DNA of 48,794 nucleotides from an uncultured Peptococcaceae bacterium (GCA_937988745.1 CALKAR010000209.1:1-48794); one strand, 5' to 3'; shown: positions 16,192-25,615, counted from the first letter of the stretch. Translations and numbers: made by a program. Notes: generated by a model from the letters alone, not told the origin.

Positions 16192-17154
16192 TTAATCATA
16201 GATTTTCCTAATTTCAACGCCTTCCGCAAAGAACGTCTTCACAATTTCTTCAGGAGACATGCCGTCCCTCGCCATCTTATATGCATCCCATTGGCTGAGC
16301 CCCACCCCGTGCCCGTAGCCTGTACCAGTAATGCGGAGCTGCCCATTGCTGAACTGGAACTGATCAACTAACGTGGACTTCATACGCGTCGAGTCGACCG
16401 CCAACCGGAACTGGGGACCCGAGACCACCTCGGATTTTTGGGAACCATCAATCTGAATCTTAGTGATACGCTCTGTAGGCCCTCGCTCCAAAATCTTTAC
16501 GTCGGTGATTTCCCCGACATCGATTCCGCTGTCTGCCAAGAGCTGCTGCAGTTCTTGTGCATCATAGACAGCTTCCCAATTGGCCACATCTTCGGGAACA
16601 TATTCGTTTTCCGGGAGTTCCACACTGGCAGTAAAGGGCGGTTCTTCTTCTTGATAATCCAACCCCTCCTTCGCCTGAGCAGTGATCCCCCCTGAATAGG
16701 CGTGGAACCAGGCTCGGACATAGCGGTTATCGTAGACCATTACTTCGCCTCTAGTCATTTCGACAGCTCGCCGGATATCGTCTGTGACTGCCTCTGCGTT
16801 GAAAGCCTGAGTTTCTTCAATGTTAGTAGACACATCAGCACCGTACTTATCCTTCACTCCACCAGCTGAGATAAAGTCCATGGTAAAACTGCGGGCGAAA
16901 ATTGCCTGAGCAGCATAAGCTTCTACTGGCCAATCAGGAAACATCTCCCCCGCAACAACGGCGGCGATGTATTCTTCCATGGGCATTTCTCTTATCTCGC
17001 CTGTCTCGTGCATGTAAACTGAAACCTGCGGTTCCCGCTCTAACTCCCGCACTATGTTATCTTCAGTACTCGACCAACTGACCAACAGCGCAACTGCAGC
17101 TACGATGACCAGCACAAGACCGAGTACGACTCCTTGTTCCACCCGGAACCTCAT
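16192..17154 (-). CDS. SpoIID/LytB-domain protein (stage II sporulation protein D-like)
   Basis: 320 aa. One N-terminal membrane anchor (about 8-27) and an extracytoplasmic SpoIID domain. Family motifs: MEEYIAAVVAGEM with the presumed catalytic glutamate E70, AYAAQAIFARSF, HAYSGGITAQAKE and GTGYGHGVGLSQWDAYKMA near the C-terminus. SpoIID is a lytic transglycosylase of engulfment. The last motif has W-D where typical members have Y-G. Its position beside yabP rather than near spoIIQ or spoIIID suggests a paralogue. Start ATG 17154 follows GGGAGG by 8 nt. Confidence 0.85.
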   Translation of the reverse strand: MRFRVEQGVVLGLVLVIVAAVALLVSWSSTEDNIVRELEREPQVSVYMHETGEIREMPMEEYIAAVVAGEMFPDWPVEAYAAQAIFARSFTMDFISAGGVKDKYGADVSTNIEETQAFNAEAVTDDIRRAVEMTRGEVMVYDNRYVRAWFHAYSGGITAQAKEGLDYQEEEPPFTASVELPENEYVPEDVANWEAVYDAQELQQLLADSGIDVGEITDVKILERGPTERITKIQIDGSQKSEVVSGPQFRLAVDSTRMKSTLVDQFQFSNGQLRITGTGYGHGVGLSQWDAYKMARDGMSPEEIVKTFFAEGVEIRKIYD

Positions 17155-17336
17155 ACTATATTCCTCCCAATCCAATTGGTGTACTGTCGTTAGTGTTCAC
17201 CAACAACGGGTGGAAAAAACGCCAAAAAGGCGCGTAAAATCCGGGTTTATGGGGAAAATATTGCCAAGGAAGCAGGAATAATGGTCATCAAGGAGAATAA
17301 ATTTCGTATATTTCCACTCTAAAGGAGGTCTAATTT

Positions 17337-17618
17337 GTGAACAAGACAGAGTTGATCGCCTGCGTTGCCGAAAAGGCAAACATGACCAAGAAGGCAGCCG
17401 GTGATGCGGTTGAAGCAGTAATCGCCACCATCACTGAAGCCTTGGCACAAGGTGATAAGGTGACTATTGTCGGATTTGGTACCTTCGAAGTTAGAGACCG
17501 GGCAGAGCGGCAGGGCGTAAATCCTTCCACGAAGGAACCAATCACCATTCCTGCCACCAGAGTGCCTGCTTTCAAGCCGGGTAAGTCTCTGAAGGAAGTA
17601 GTTGCCCCTAAAAATTAA
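17337..17618 (+). CDS. hup: DNA-binding protein HU
   Basis: 93 aa, full-length HU: MNKTELIACVAEKA, VTIVGFGTFEVRDRAER (the beta arm), a conserved arm tip and PAFKPGKSLKEVV at the end. A homodimer that bends and compacts DNA. The start is GTG with AAAGGAGG 8 nt upstream. It is divergent from the SpoIID-like gene and followed by a terminator, so probably monocistronic. Confidence 0.96.
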   Translation: MNKTELIACVAEKANMTKKAAGDAVEAVIATITEALAQGDKVTIVGFGTFEVRDRAERQGVNPSTKEPITIPATRVPAFKPGKSLKEVVAPKN

Positions 17619-17630
17619 GTAGAACATAGG

Positions 17631-17655
17631 AGCCTGCGCCATGCAGGCTTTTTTA
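17631..17655 (+). terminator. Rho-independent terminator after HU
   Basis: A seven-bp stem (17631-17637 / 17643-17649) with a five-base loop followed by six T residues. It separates HU from mazG. Confidence 0.9.
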
Positions 17656-17676
17656 TATCAAACTTGAGGTGAGGAC

Positions 17677-18465
17677 ATGAGCTTGGAACGTTTGCTCCAA
17701 ATCATGGATAAACTCCGCTCTCCTGAAGGATGCCCTTGGGATCGAGAGCAGACCCACGAATCCTTAAAGAGGTACTTAATTGAAGAAGCATACGAAGTCC
17801 TAGAAGCTGTTGACAGCGGCGACCCCAATATGCTCGCAGATGAGCTTGGCGACGTGCTGCTGCAAGTAGTGTTCCATGCCCAGATCGCAAAAGAACAGGG
17901 CACCTTCACAATGAACGATGTAATTGAAGCAATCAGCAGCAAGCTTGTCCGCCGCCATCCCCATGTATTTGGTGAGGTAGAGGTAGAAACGGTTAGTGAT
18001 GTAGTGCGCAACTGGGATGCTATCAAGCGGGCAGAAAAACAGGGTCAGGCCAGAACATCTCTCTTAGATGGCGTTCCTAAAGAGTTCCCCGCCCTAATGC
18101 GAGCAGAGAAGATCCAGCAGAAAGCTGCTAAAGTGGGCTTTGAATGGGACGATGTAGATGGTGCACTGGCCAAAGCGAAGGAAGAACTTGGCGAGCTTGA
18201 AGATGCCATCGCCAGTGCAGACCAGGAGCAAATTAAGGCTGAATTCGGCGACCTTTTATTTGCCTTGGTTAATGTGGCTCGCTATGTGAAGGTCGATCCT
18301 GAGCTCGCGCTTCAGGACGCCACCTCCAAGTTTGTCCGCCGATTCCAGTTTATTGAGAAAAGAGCAGAGACTCAAGGTCTCTCTTTGGAGGACATGAGTC
18401 TCGCCGAAATGGATGCTATTTGGGATGAGGCAAAAGCCTATTTCCGCAAAAATCCCCAATCATAG
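17677..18465 (+). CDS. mazG: Nucleoside triphosphate pyrophosphohydrolase MazG
   Basis: 262 aa, the E. coli-type length with two MazG domains. N-half motif EEAYEVLEAVDSGD...ADELGD and C-half motif KEELGELEDAIA...AEFGD carry the metal-binding E/D residues; the opening RLRSPEGCPWD-like segment (KLRSPEGCPWDREQTHESL) is typical. It hydrolyses NTPs, including aberrant ones and ppGpp precursors. In B. subtilis YabN the MazG part is fused to a tetrapyrrole methylase domain; that domain is absent. Its 3' end overlaps the convergent flippase gene by 28 bp. Confidence 0.95.
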   Translation: MSLERLLQIMDKLRSPEGCPWDREQTHESLKRYLIEEAYEVLEAVDSGDPNMLADELGDVLLQVVFHAQIAKEQGTFTMNDVIEAISSKLVRRHPHVFGEVEVETVSDVVRNWDAIKRAEKQGQARTSLLDGVPKEFPALMRAEKIQQKAAKVGFEWDDVDGALAKAKEELGELEDAIASADQEQIKAEFGDLLFALVNVARYVKVDPELALQDATSKFVRRFQFIEKRAETQGLSLEDMSLAEMDAIWDEAKAYFRKNPQS

Positions 18466-20036
18466 AGGAATCTTACCAGCCGCCTGCCTGCCGCACCAGG
18501 TATCAAGGCGGCATCTTTTTGGGTTACAGCTCCCCATATCATGAGGAGGAGGAAATACAGAATAAGACCGCTGACCACTGCTGCAATGGTGCTGCCAGCA
18601 GTTCCAACAAAGAAGGCCAGGGTGTCTTGGATGTAATAGACCCAAATGGCTAACACTGCCGTTGCAGCTGCTGGCTTAATCAGGCCATCCCACACCCGGA
18701 TAACAAGCCCCATGCGCCTAAAAATACTGGCAAGGTTGAGAACAGCCACCATGCTCCACCCCAGGGCTGTGGCATATGAGGCTCCTAAAGCTCCCAACTT
18801 TGGACTGCCAACCAATACATAATTCAGTATGAACTTGACCAGTACACCTGCTGAGAGATTACGTACCGGAATACTCATCAAACCCATTCCCTGCAGAATA
18901 CCTGTCGTAGATTGAATCAAGCCGAGCGTTATTGCCCCCGTAGCCAGGACGGCAAGGTGCGGTGCAGCTTCCGCGTATCCAAAGAGCATCGCACAGATCG
19001 GTTCGGCTAGTACGGCTAAACCTACCGCTGAAGGTATTCCGAAAAGCATCGTAAAGCGCAGGGCCTCTTCAGAACGATAAACGACCAAGCGGCGCGACCG
19101 TAATGTCCACGCCTCGGTAATTGCAGGAATTAAGCTGGTCGACAGTGCCACGGAAATAATATTGGGGAACTGGGCTACAGGCATGGCCATGCCCATAAAG
19201 CCGACTCCCGCCCTGATCTCGTCGACTGTGAAACCAGCACTCTGCATCCGAACCGGGATGATTAGAGTATCAGCCATCTGCATAATCGGCCACAGTACAG
19301 TCGCCACCACCGCAGGCATTGCAAGCTCAAACAGGCGGCGCAGTATCGATAGTGTGCTCTCAACTTGCTCCTCACGTCGATCGGGAATATCGCTCAATAG
19401 CTCACCGCGCTTGATGATATAAAACCCGACTAAGACTAGCCATCCTACCAGTTCACCCAACAGGGATCCTAGTGCTGTTCCGGCCACTGCAAAGGCGATT
19501 CCATAGGGCAGCAGTAGCTTAGCAAAAACAACTGTCGCCACGACCCGCACAACTTGATCTATCACCTGCGATACAGCACTAGGAACCATGTACTGTAGAC
19601 CTTGAAAATAACCGCGCACGGCAGCACTTAAGGCAAGGAAAAAGCAGGCTGGGCCCAAAATGAAGATCACCGGATAAGCTGCCGAATCCTGTGCTGCATG
19701 TTCTGCAAAGAAACGGGCACCGGCCATCAACACAACCGCCGTGAGAGCTCCAGTGAAAGTCATCACTGCGAAGCCAAGCCGGAATACACGCCCAATACTC
19801 TTGCGCGATCCTGAAGCGGCCTTCTCAGCTACAAGTTTAGAGATTGCAACTGGCATACCCGAGATGGCTATTACCGCTGCAAAATAATGAATCGGGCGCA
19901 CCAGCTGAAATAGGCCCATACCATCTTCATGAATGATTCTAGGCAAGATCACCATATAGACGATCCCGATAACCCTACTCAAAGCACTGGCCAAAGCTAA
20001 AACTAACGCACCGCGCAAAAAAGACTCCTTCGCCAT
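18438..20036 (-). CDS. MATE/MOP-superfamily flippase, SpoVB/YabM-like
   Basis: 532 aa, about 14 membrane segments. The N-terminus (FLRGALVLALASALSRVIGIVYMVILPR) and the RGYFQGLQYMVPSAVSQVIDQVVR stretch (about 140-163) are characteristic of the SpoVB/YabM polysaccharide-lipid flippase branch. It probably moves lipid-linked cell-wall or cortex precursors across the membrane. The position directly after spoVT and next to mazG equals yabM in B. subtilis; distinction from spoVB itself rests on that gene order. It converges on mazG with a 28-bp coding overlap. Confidence 0.85.
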   Translation of the reverse strand: MAKESFLRGALVLALASALSRVIGIVYMVILPRIIHEDGMGLFQLVRPIHYFAAVIAISGMPVAISKLVAEKAASGSRKSIGRVFRLGFAVMTFTGALTAVVLMAGARFFAEHAAQDSAAYPVIFILGPACFFLALSAAVRGYFQGLQYMVPSAVSQVIDQVVRVVATVVFAKLLLPYGIAFAVAGTALGSLLGELVGWLVLVGFYIIKRGELLSDIPDRREEQVESTLSILRRLFELAMPAVVATVLWPIMQMADTLIIPVRMQSAGFTVDEIRAGVGFMGMAMPVAQFPNIISVALSTSLIPAITEAWTLRSRRLVVYRSEEALRFTMLFGIPSAVGLAVLAEPICAMLFGYAEAAPHLAVLATGAITLGLIQSTTGILQGMGLMSIPVRNLSAGVLVKFILNYVLVGSPKLGALGASYATALGWSMVAVLNLASIFRRMGLVIRVWDGLIKPAAATAVLAIWVYYIQDTLAFFVGTAGSTIAAVVSGLILYFLLLMIWGAVTQKDAALIPGAAGRRLVRFLYDWGFLRK

Positions 20037-20116
20037 TCTGCCACTCTCCCCCGTTCGCTTAAATCTACGCCCAGGGGACTGCAGTTATGCCGAGGAGTCT
20101 GATAACTCCGTTTATA

Positions 20117-20650
20117 CTACTGCTCCATTTGCTTACCTAAAAAGCCTGCCGCTGTCTCGCAGAGCTTTAGCTCAAGCTCACCGAGATTGCGATTTTCCTC
20201 GTTGGTTCCTAGAATAACAGTACCAATGGGATCGCCTTCCGAGATAATCGGTGCAATGACCTGCATCTCAAAATCCCACTGTTCGTCCTCAGAATCTGCA
20301 TCTCTTTTCAGAATCATGCTCTGTCTCGATTCCATCGACTTTTCTAAAACCGGTACAACAGGCCGGTCAACCCACTGCTTCTTCGGTGCTCCCGACACTG
20401 CCACCACGGCATCTCGGTCGGTAATGATCGCTACATGACCAGTAGTCTCATATAAGGAGTCAGCGTATTCTTGTGCAAAATCGCCTAATTCACCGATGGG
20501 CGAGTATTTCTTCAGGATAACTTCACCGTCGCGATCGACAAAGATCTCTAAGGGGTCCCCTTCGCGAATACGCAGGGTTCGTCGGATTTCTTTAGGTATT
20601 ACCACTCGTCCTAGATCGTCTATACGTCTAACTATGCCTGTCGCTTTCAA
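20117..20650 (-). CDS. spoVT: Stage V sporulation protein T, transcription regulator
   Basis: 177 aa, near the length of B. subtilis SpoVT (178). The N-terminal AbrB-type swapped-hairpin DNA-binding domain (MKATGIVRRIDDLGRVVIPK, RTLRIREGDPLEIF) is almost invariant, and the C-terminal GAF-like domain follows. It tunes sigma-G-dependent genes in the forespore. I use TTG at 20650, ten nt after AGGAGG, which gives the known MKATG start; the GTG three codons upstream abuts the ribosome site. A sigma-G-type promoter lies directly upstream. Confidence 0.95.
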   Translation of the reverse strand: MKATGIVRRIDDLGRVVIPKEIRRTLRIREGDPLEIFVDRDGEVILKKYSPIGELGDFAQEYADSLYETTGHVAIITDRDAVVAVSGAPKKQWVDRPVVPVLEKSMESRQSMILKRDADSEDEQWDFEMQVIAPIISEGDPIGTVILGTNEENRNLGELELKLCETAAGFLGKQMEQ

Positions 20651-20684
20651 TGCCCGCACCCCTCCTCTGAAGTGAACTCGAAGT

Positions 20685-20715
20685 TAGTATGATCGCCGAC
20701 TTCTAGTTTTATTCA
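20685..20715 (-). promoter_or_regulatory. Sigma-G-type promoter of spoVT, across the mfd stop codon
   Basis: TGAATA (20710-20715), 18 bases, CATACTA (20685-20691) on the minus strand, matching the forespore sigma-G consensus known from B. subtilis. The -35 element covers the last codon and stop of mfd. spoVT is also sigma-G-controlled in B. subtilis. Confidence 0.8.
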
Positions 20716-23700
20716 TTTCTCCCAGCTACCTTGCCCTCTGAGGCTTGCTCCAAGCCCTCATGAATAAACTGGAAAACCTGGACTAATTGAGCTAAAGCTT
20801 CTGAATCACTCGGGGCCTTCGTCATACGAAGCTGGGGTATGCGCCCGTGGCGGTAAGTGACTCGGCCACGGAACTTACGCACGAGATTAGTGTAGACTAG
20901 ATTATCCAGGCTGAGGCCTTCCAACAGCCTAATCACAAAAGAGCCGCGCTGGACACTAACCGAAGAAACACCCACGAACTTGGCCAGCACCTTCGCCCTT
21001 GCCACCTGTAGGAGATTTCGGACAGCTGCAGGCAGATCACCGAATCGATCCTGGATCTCCTCTTCTAGATCATCGCATTCCTCTAAGCTGGTAACGGCAA
21101 TAATCCGCTTGTAGAGCTCTACCTTCTGCTTCGGATCAGGTACATATTCGTCTGAGATATAAGCATCGACCTCTAGGTCAAAGACCGGCTCAGGTGGAGC
21201 TTGTTCTACTTCACCCTTCAGCTCACGGATCGATTCTTCCAAGAGCCGACAGTACATTTCGAATCCTACAGAGGTAATAAAGCCGTGCTGTTCTGGGCCA
21301 AGAATGTTTCCTGCACCACGGATCTCTAGGTCACGCATGGCAATCTTGATACCCGAACCAAGCTCCGTGAACTCCTTAATCGCCTGCAGACGCTTCTCAG
21401 CATCTTCTGAAAGAATTTTGTCTTTACGGTGAGTGAAATATGCATAGGCCACACGATTTGTTCTGCCCACCCTGCCGCGCAGTTGATAAAGCTGAGCCAA
21501 GCCAAGATAGTCCGCATCGTAGACAATTAAGGTGTTTACATTTGGAATATCCATACCCGTTTCAATGATGGTCGTACAGAGCAGGATATCAAACTCACCG
21601 TGGTAGAAATCAAGCATCACCTTCTCGAGCACAGCTTCATCCATCTGACCGTGGGCAATCGCAATTCGGGCTTCAGGCACTAGTTCCTGCAGTTCGTTAT
21701 AGATCCGTTCGATGCCCTGTACCCGGTTAAACACAAAGTACACCTGACCATCGCGCGCGAGTTCGCGGCGGATAGCTTGCTCAATAATCTGCTCATCATA
21801 TTCCACCACATAAGTGCGGATTGGATAGCGATCCTCCGGAGGCGTCTCTATAACGCTCATATCACGTACACCCACCATAGCCATGTGCAGCGTGCGCGGG
21901 ATAGGTGTAGCGGAAAGCGTCAGCACATCCACCTGTTTGCTGATGGTCTTGAGGCGCTCCTTCTGAGCAACACCAAAGCGCTGTTCTTCGTCAACGACAA
22001 CAAGTCCTAAGTCTTTAAACACCACATCTTGAGAAAGCAGACGGTGAGTACCGATCACGATGTCGACAGTTCCATTCCGGAGACCTTCAATGACCTTGTT
22101 GACCTCCTGCTGAGTCTGGAACCTGCTCATCACAGATACGTTAATCGGATAATCCTCAAAGCGCTCACTGAATGTGCGGTGGTGCTGCTGCGCAAGTATT
22201 GTAGTAGGAACCAGTACGGCTACCTGTTTGCCGTTGGAGACAGCCTTAAACGCAGCCCGGACGGCAACTTCAGTCTTACCGTAGCCCACATCTCCGCAGA
22301 GCAGGCGGTCCATGGGCCGAGCCTTTTCCATATCACGCTTCACATCTTCAATAGCAGCCAGCTGATCTGGGGTTTCTTCATAAGGAAATGCACTTTCAAA
22401 GTCATGCTGCCAGGGTGTATCTGGTGGAAAAGCATATCCTTGAATCGCCTCGCGCTCAGCATAAAGCTTGATCAATTCTCCCGCCAATTCCTTAACCGAT
22501 TCTTTTGCCCGCTTCTTCGCCCGGGCCCATTCGCTGCCGCCCAGTTTGGAAAGGCGTGGTGCCTGATCATCCAATCCTACATAGCGCTGCAGCAGGTTTA
22601 TCTGATCTGTAGGTACATAGAGACGGTCCTTACCGGCATATTGGATGTTTAGGTAGTCCTTCTTGTGTCCGCCTACCTCTAAGGTTTCGACGCCCATGTA
22701 TTGACCGATTCCGTGGTTGACATGAACAACGTAATCGCCCACTTTCAGATCAGCCTGGGTCAATCGCAGACCCTTCTCCACCTTAGCGGCTTTATGACGT
22801 TTCGCCTTTCTCTTGCCATAAAGCTCCAGATCGGTATAAACAGCTAACTTAAATGCGGGGAACTCAAAGCCAGTTTCAAGGTTGCCGGTGGTAACTAGGC
22901 AGGCACCCATCTGAAGATTTCCGTCCACATCCGCACTATAAACTGCAGGAATCTCATCGTCGCGCAGCAGTTCCACCAGCCGCTCAGCCCGTTCTGTGTG
23001 ATTCGTTACTACCAAGATCCGATATGAGTCACGGCGGAGCTGCTTGACGCGATGCAGAAATCGTTCTAGACTGCCACCAACGTGCTCAGGCATGCGCATT
23101 CCAAGTGATGTAGCAGGTATATTGTCCATGCCAGGCACTCGCTTGCCTAAAACAGATAGATACAGAATCTTGAAGCGCTGTGCAGCAGACCAGATTTTCT
23201 GCCAATCTTGAAACAGCTCCTGAGTTTGGGGAAGAATGCGTCCAAGCTCCAGCAGAGAGGCGAGGTTTTCGCTGATATCTAAATATCTGGACCGGGCCGC
23301 ATCTCGAATCCGGGTAGGCTCATCCATAACGAACAGAGTATTGTCAGGCAGAAGCTCGATCAAATTAAGAATGCGCCCGATAAATGGTTTGTACTGATCC
23401 ATTCCAGGGAAATAGCGCTGTTCTTCAAAGGATTCAAGATGCCTGGCCACCCGCTCTAAAAGGCTGTCTGCCTCCGATCGTCTGCCGAGGCCATGCAGTC
23501 TCTGCTCCTGTGCCTTAGCTGCCTGCCAGATCGCTTCGCGAATCTGAGGCAGTCTTTCTGGGTCATAGATGATTTCCCGCGCAGGCCCAATCACTGTTTC
23601 TTGGATATTTTCGAGCGACTTTTGCGTATCCAACTCGAAAATACGGATGGAGTCAACTTCATCGTCGAAGAGTTCGATACGGATCGGGTCATCTTGGTTG

Positions 23701-24251
23701 AACGGAGCAACGTCAATTATGCCTCCCCTTACGCTGAACTGTCCAAAGGTCTCGACCATTGGGACACGTTCGTAACCCAGCGTTACCAAATGTTCACTAA
23801 ACTCCTCGATATCAATTCGGGAAGACATATTTATTGATAATTCAGAATTTATATGCGAGTCGAGTTCCACGAGGCCCTCTAACAGGCCTTGGACAGGCGC
23901 TATTATGATTGTTCCCGGTTCGTGAATGTGAGCTAGTACCTCTAAGCGCTGCGCCCGCAGATCCCAGGCTGCCTCGGCTTCATCATAAGGCATCAATTCA
24001 TGTTCTTCCCAAACATATATCCTAGCCTCTGGCAGCAGTTCGTCCAAGTCTAAGGCTAAGCGGTCGGCCTGAGTCCGTCCATGGGTCACGACAAACATCA
24101 CTTTCTGCTCATCATAAAGTGTGCTGAGCAGAGCGGACCGCTGTGTGCCGGACAGGCCCGAAATCATGCAGCTTCCCTTTTCAACAGTTTGAGAAGCCGC
24201 CCTAAAGGCCCTGCTTTGGCTGAGCAGGTCCACTAGACCTTTCAAAGGCAA
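20709..24251 (-). CDS. mfd: Transcription-repair coupling factor Mfd
   Basis: 1180 aa, full length. It removes stalled RNA polymerase and recruits UvrA. Order of domains: UvrB-like N-terminal module (1-about 330), RNA polymerase-interacting domain with KVGDYVVHVNHGIGQYMG (about 505-522), the DEAD-like motor with Walker A GDVGYGKTE, Walker B VVVDEEQRFG and LSATPIPRTLHM, the second RecA domain with QLRGRVGR, and the TRCF C-terminal domain. Start TTG at 24251, nine nt after AAGGGG and two bases after the pth stop, so translation is coupled. Same position as in B. subtilis. Confidence 0.97.
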   Translation of the reverse strand: MPLKGLVDLLSQSRAFRAASQTVEKGSCMISGLSGTQRSALLSTLYDEQKVMFVVTHGRTQADRLALDLDELLPEARIYVWEEHELMPYDEAEAAWDLRAQRLEVLAHIHEPGTIIIAPVQGLLEGLVELDSHINSELSINMSSRIDIEEFSEHLVTLGYERVPMVETFGQFSVRGGIIDVAPFNQDDPIRIELFDDEVDSIRIFELDTQKSLENIQETVIGPAREIIYDPERLPQIREAIWQAAKAQEQRLHGLGRRSEADSLLERVARHLESFEEQRYFPGMDQYKPFIGRILNLIELLPDNTLFVMDEPTRIRDAARSRYLDISENLASLLELGRILPQTQELFQDWQKIWSAAQRFKILYLSVLGKRVPGMDNIPATSLGMRMPEHVGGSLERFLHRVKQLRRDSYRILVVTNHTERAERLVELLRDDEIPAVYSADVDGNLQMGACLVTTGNLETGFEFPAFKLAVYTDLELYGKRKAKRHKAAKVEKGLRLTQADLKVGDYVVHVNHGIGQYMGVETLEVGGHKKDYLNIQYAGKDRLYVPTDQINLLQRYVGLDDQAPRLSKLGGSEWARAKKRAKESVKELAGELIKLYAEREAIQGYAFPPDTPWQHDFESAFPYEETPDQLAAIEDVKRDMEKARPMDRLLCGDVGYGKTEVAVRAAFKAVSNGKQVAVLVPTTILAQQHHRTFSERFEDYPINVSVMSRFQTQQEVNKVIEGLRNGTVDIVIGTHRLLSQDVVFKDLGLVVVDEEQRFGVAQKERLKTISKQVDVLTLSATPIPRTLHMAMVGVRDMSVIETPPEDRYPIRTYVVEYDEQIIEQAIRRELARDGQVYFVFNRVQGIERIYNELQELVPEARIAIAHGQMDEAVLEKVMLDFYHGEFDILLCTTIIETGMDIPNVNTLIVYDADYLGLAQLYQLRGRVGRTNRVAYAYFTHRKDKILSEDAEKRLQAIKEFTELGSGIKIAMRDLEIRGAGNILGPEQHGFITSVGFEMYCRLLEESIRELKGEVEQAPPEPVFDLEVDAYISDEYVPDPKQKVELYKRIIAVTSLEECDDLEEEIQDRFGDLPAAVRNLLQVARAKVLAKFVGVSSVSVQRGSFVIRLLEGLSLDNLVYTNLVRKFRGRVTYRHGRIPQLRMTKAPSDSEALAQLVQVFQFIHEGLEQASEGKVAGRNE

Positions 24252-24253
24252 CT

Positions 24254-24862
24254 CTAATTTCCCCTTTCCGACTCGACTCCGTTCTCCTGTGTATTAGTCT
24301 GCTTCCGATTGTACAAATTCATTACCCGCTCTACTCCTTCGGTGAGCCAAAGTTCTACGGCGTCGGCTGCATGTTCACAGGCTCTCTGCAGTATTTTATG
24401 CTCCTGACCGCTCACAACCTGCAAAACATAGTCAGCGCTGTCCATTTCTGGCGGCGGCATTCCAATGCCCATGCGAAGCCGCGGAAATTCATCAGAGCCT
24501 AGGTGACTGATCAGACTTTTCATTCCGTTGTGCCCGCCAGCGCTTCCTTTAGGCCGCATCCGCAGAACTCCGGGTGCCAAAGCCATATCGTCGTAGATTA
24601 CCAAGAGATCAACCAAAGGCAGATCGAAAAACCGCATCAAGGGGCCGACACATTCGCCGCTGCGGTTCATAAACGTCTGTGGCTTTACTAATAACACCTT
24701 TTCACCCTGGAACATACCCTCGCCCAACGCCGCCTGAAACTTGCGCTTGCTCATACGAATTTGCCAGCGATCAGCGAGCAGATCAACAACCCAAAAACCA
24801 AGGTTATGGCGAGTCTGCTCATACCGGGCTCCTGGGTTGCCTAAACCAACAATTACTTTCAC
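24254..24862 (-). CDS. pth: Peptidyl-tRNA hydrolase
   Basis: 202 aa. It recycles peptidyl-tRNA (spoVC in B. subtilis). Motifs: VGLGNPGARYEQTRHNLGF with catalytic H20 in TRHN, KPQTFMNRSG, IYDDMAL with the acid residue, and KGSAGGHNGMKS. The start is GTG at 24862 (MKVIVGLGNPG), nine nt after GGAG; the TTG at 24877 gives an extra five residues without a site. It lies between ctc and mfd, as in Bacillus. Confidence 0.96.
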   Translation of the reverse strand: MKVIVGLGNPGARYEQTRHNLGFWVVDLLADRWQIRMSKRKFQAALGEGMFQGEKVLLVKPQTFMNRSGECVGPLMRFFDLPLVDLLVIYDDMALAPGVLRMRPKGSAGGHNGMKSLISHLGSDEFPRLRMGIGMPPPEMDSADYVLQVVSGQEHKILQRACEHAADAVELWLTEGVERVMNLYNRKQTNTQENGVESERGN

Positions 24863-24894
24863 TCTAAATCGCTCCAAATGAGATCACAAAGAAC

Positions 24895-24921
24895 GCACAG
24901 CTCAAGTTAATCGAACTGTGC
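24895..24921 (-). other. Hairpin between ctc and pth
   Basis: GCACAG (24895-24900) pairs with CTGTGC (24916-24921), and G-U pairs extend the stem to about 11 bp. The following bases are only weakly U-rich (GUUCUUUG), so it is a weak terminator or an attenuator at best. Confidence 0.55.
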
Positions 24922-24955
24922 ATCCCTTATGACCATCTTAATGAATTATACTATC

Positions 24956-25576
24956 CTACTCTTCAGAAGCTTCGCCATCTGCTTCTTCAGCTGCTTCTCC
25001 ATCAGCTTCTGCATCTTCGTCAGCAGGTTCTGCTGTTGGAACGTCTACTTTCACAACAGCTTCCTCAGGGTCTGTAACAACTTCTACACCCTCAGGCAGG
25101 GTGAGATCCTGCACAAGCAGAGTAGCACCAAGCTCTAGATCCTTCACATCTACCTCGATAGCTTCTGGGATATCGGTTGGCAGACAAGAAACGGTAACTT
25201 CCCACAACAGGGTTCCCACTACACCACCGTCACTTGGACGCTGGTCTTCGTTAATAATCCGAATGGGTACCACAGTTTCGATCTTCTGGTCTAGAGCAAC
25301 CTCGTGGAAGTCGACGTGCAGAATATTACCCTTAACTGGATCATACTGAACGTCGCGCACCAGCACAGTCTTAGTGTCATCACCTATGTTCAAGTCGATC
25401 AAAGTGCTGCTTTCGGAAAGGGCCCTCTCTAAAGCACGCAGTTCGACGGTGATGGGCATGGTTTCCTTGCCAGCTCCATAGACAATGGCAGGGATTTTGT
25501 TTTTTCTGCGCAGTTTCTTCACGAATGAAGATCCAACTTTGTCGCGTTTTTCAACCGCTAGTTGATAATTAGCCAT
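24956..25576 (-). CDS. rplY: Ribosomal protein bL25, Ctc form
   Basis: 206 aa. TL5/CTC type: N-terminal 5S-rRNA-binding domain (EKRDKVGSSFVKKLRRKNKIPAIVYG, about 9-34, then LHVDFHEV), a C-terminal beta domain, and a long tail of alternating acidic and alanine residues. In B. subtilis the gene is a general-stress gene (ctc). It is preceded by a good ribosome site and an extended -10 promoter in the prs-ctc gap. Confidence 0.95.
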   Translation of the reverse strand: MANYQLAVEKRDKVGSSFVKKLRRKNKIPAIVYGAGKETMPITVELRALERALSESSTLIDLNIGDDTKTVLVRDVQYDPVKGNILHVDFHEVALDQKIETVVPIRIINEDQRPSDGGVVGTLLWEVTVSCLPTDIPEAIEVDVKDLELGATLLVQDLTLPEGVEVVTDPEEAVVKVDVPTAEPADEDAEADGEAAEEADGEASEE

Positions 25577-25615
25577 GCCTTTTCTACCTCCTTCTATTTA
25601 CTGCTACGACTAACT

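Noticed and set aside
17182..17336. Promoter for HU
   Set aside because: AT-rich boxes are present (TTGCCA, TAATGG) but not at suitable spacing.
22029..22652. 207-codon open frame on the plus strand
   Set aside because: It is a shadow within mfd, antisense to the motor domain.
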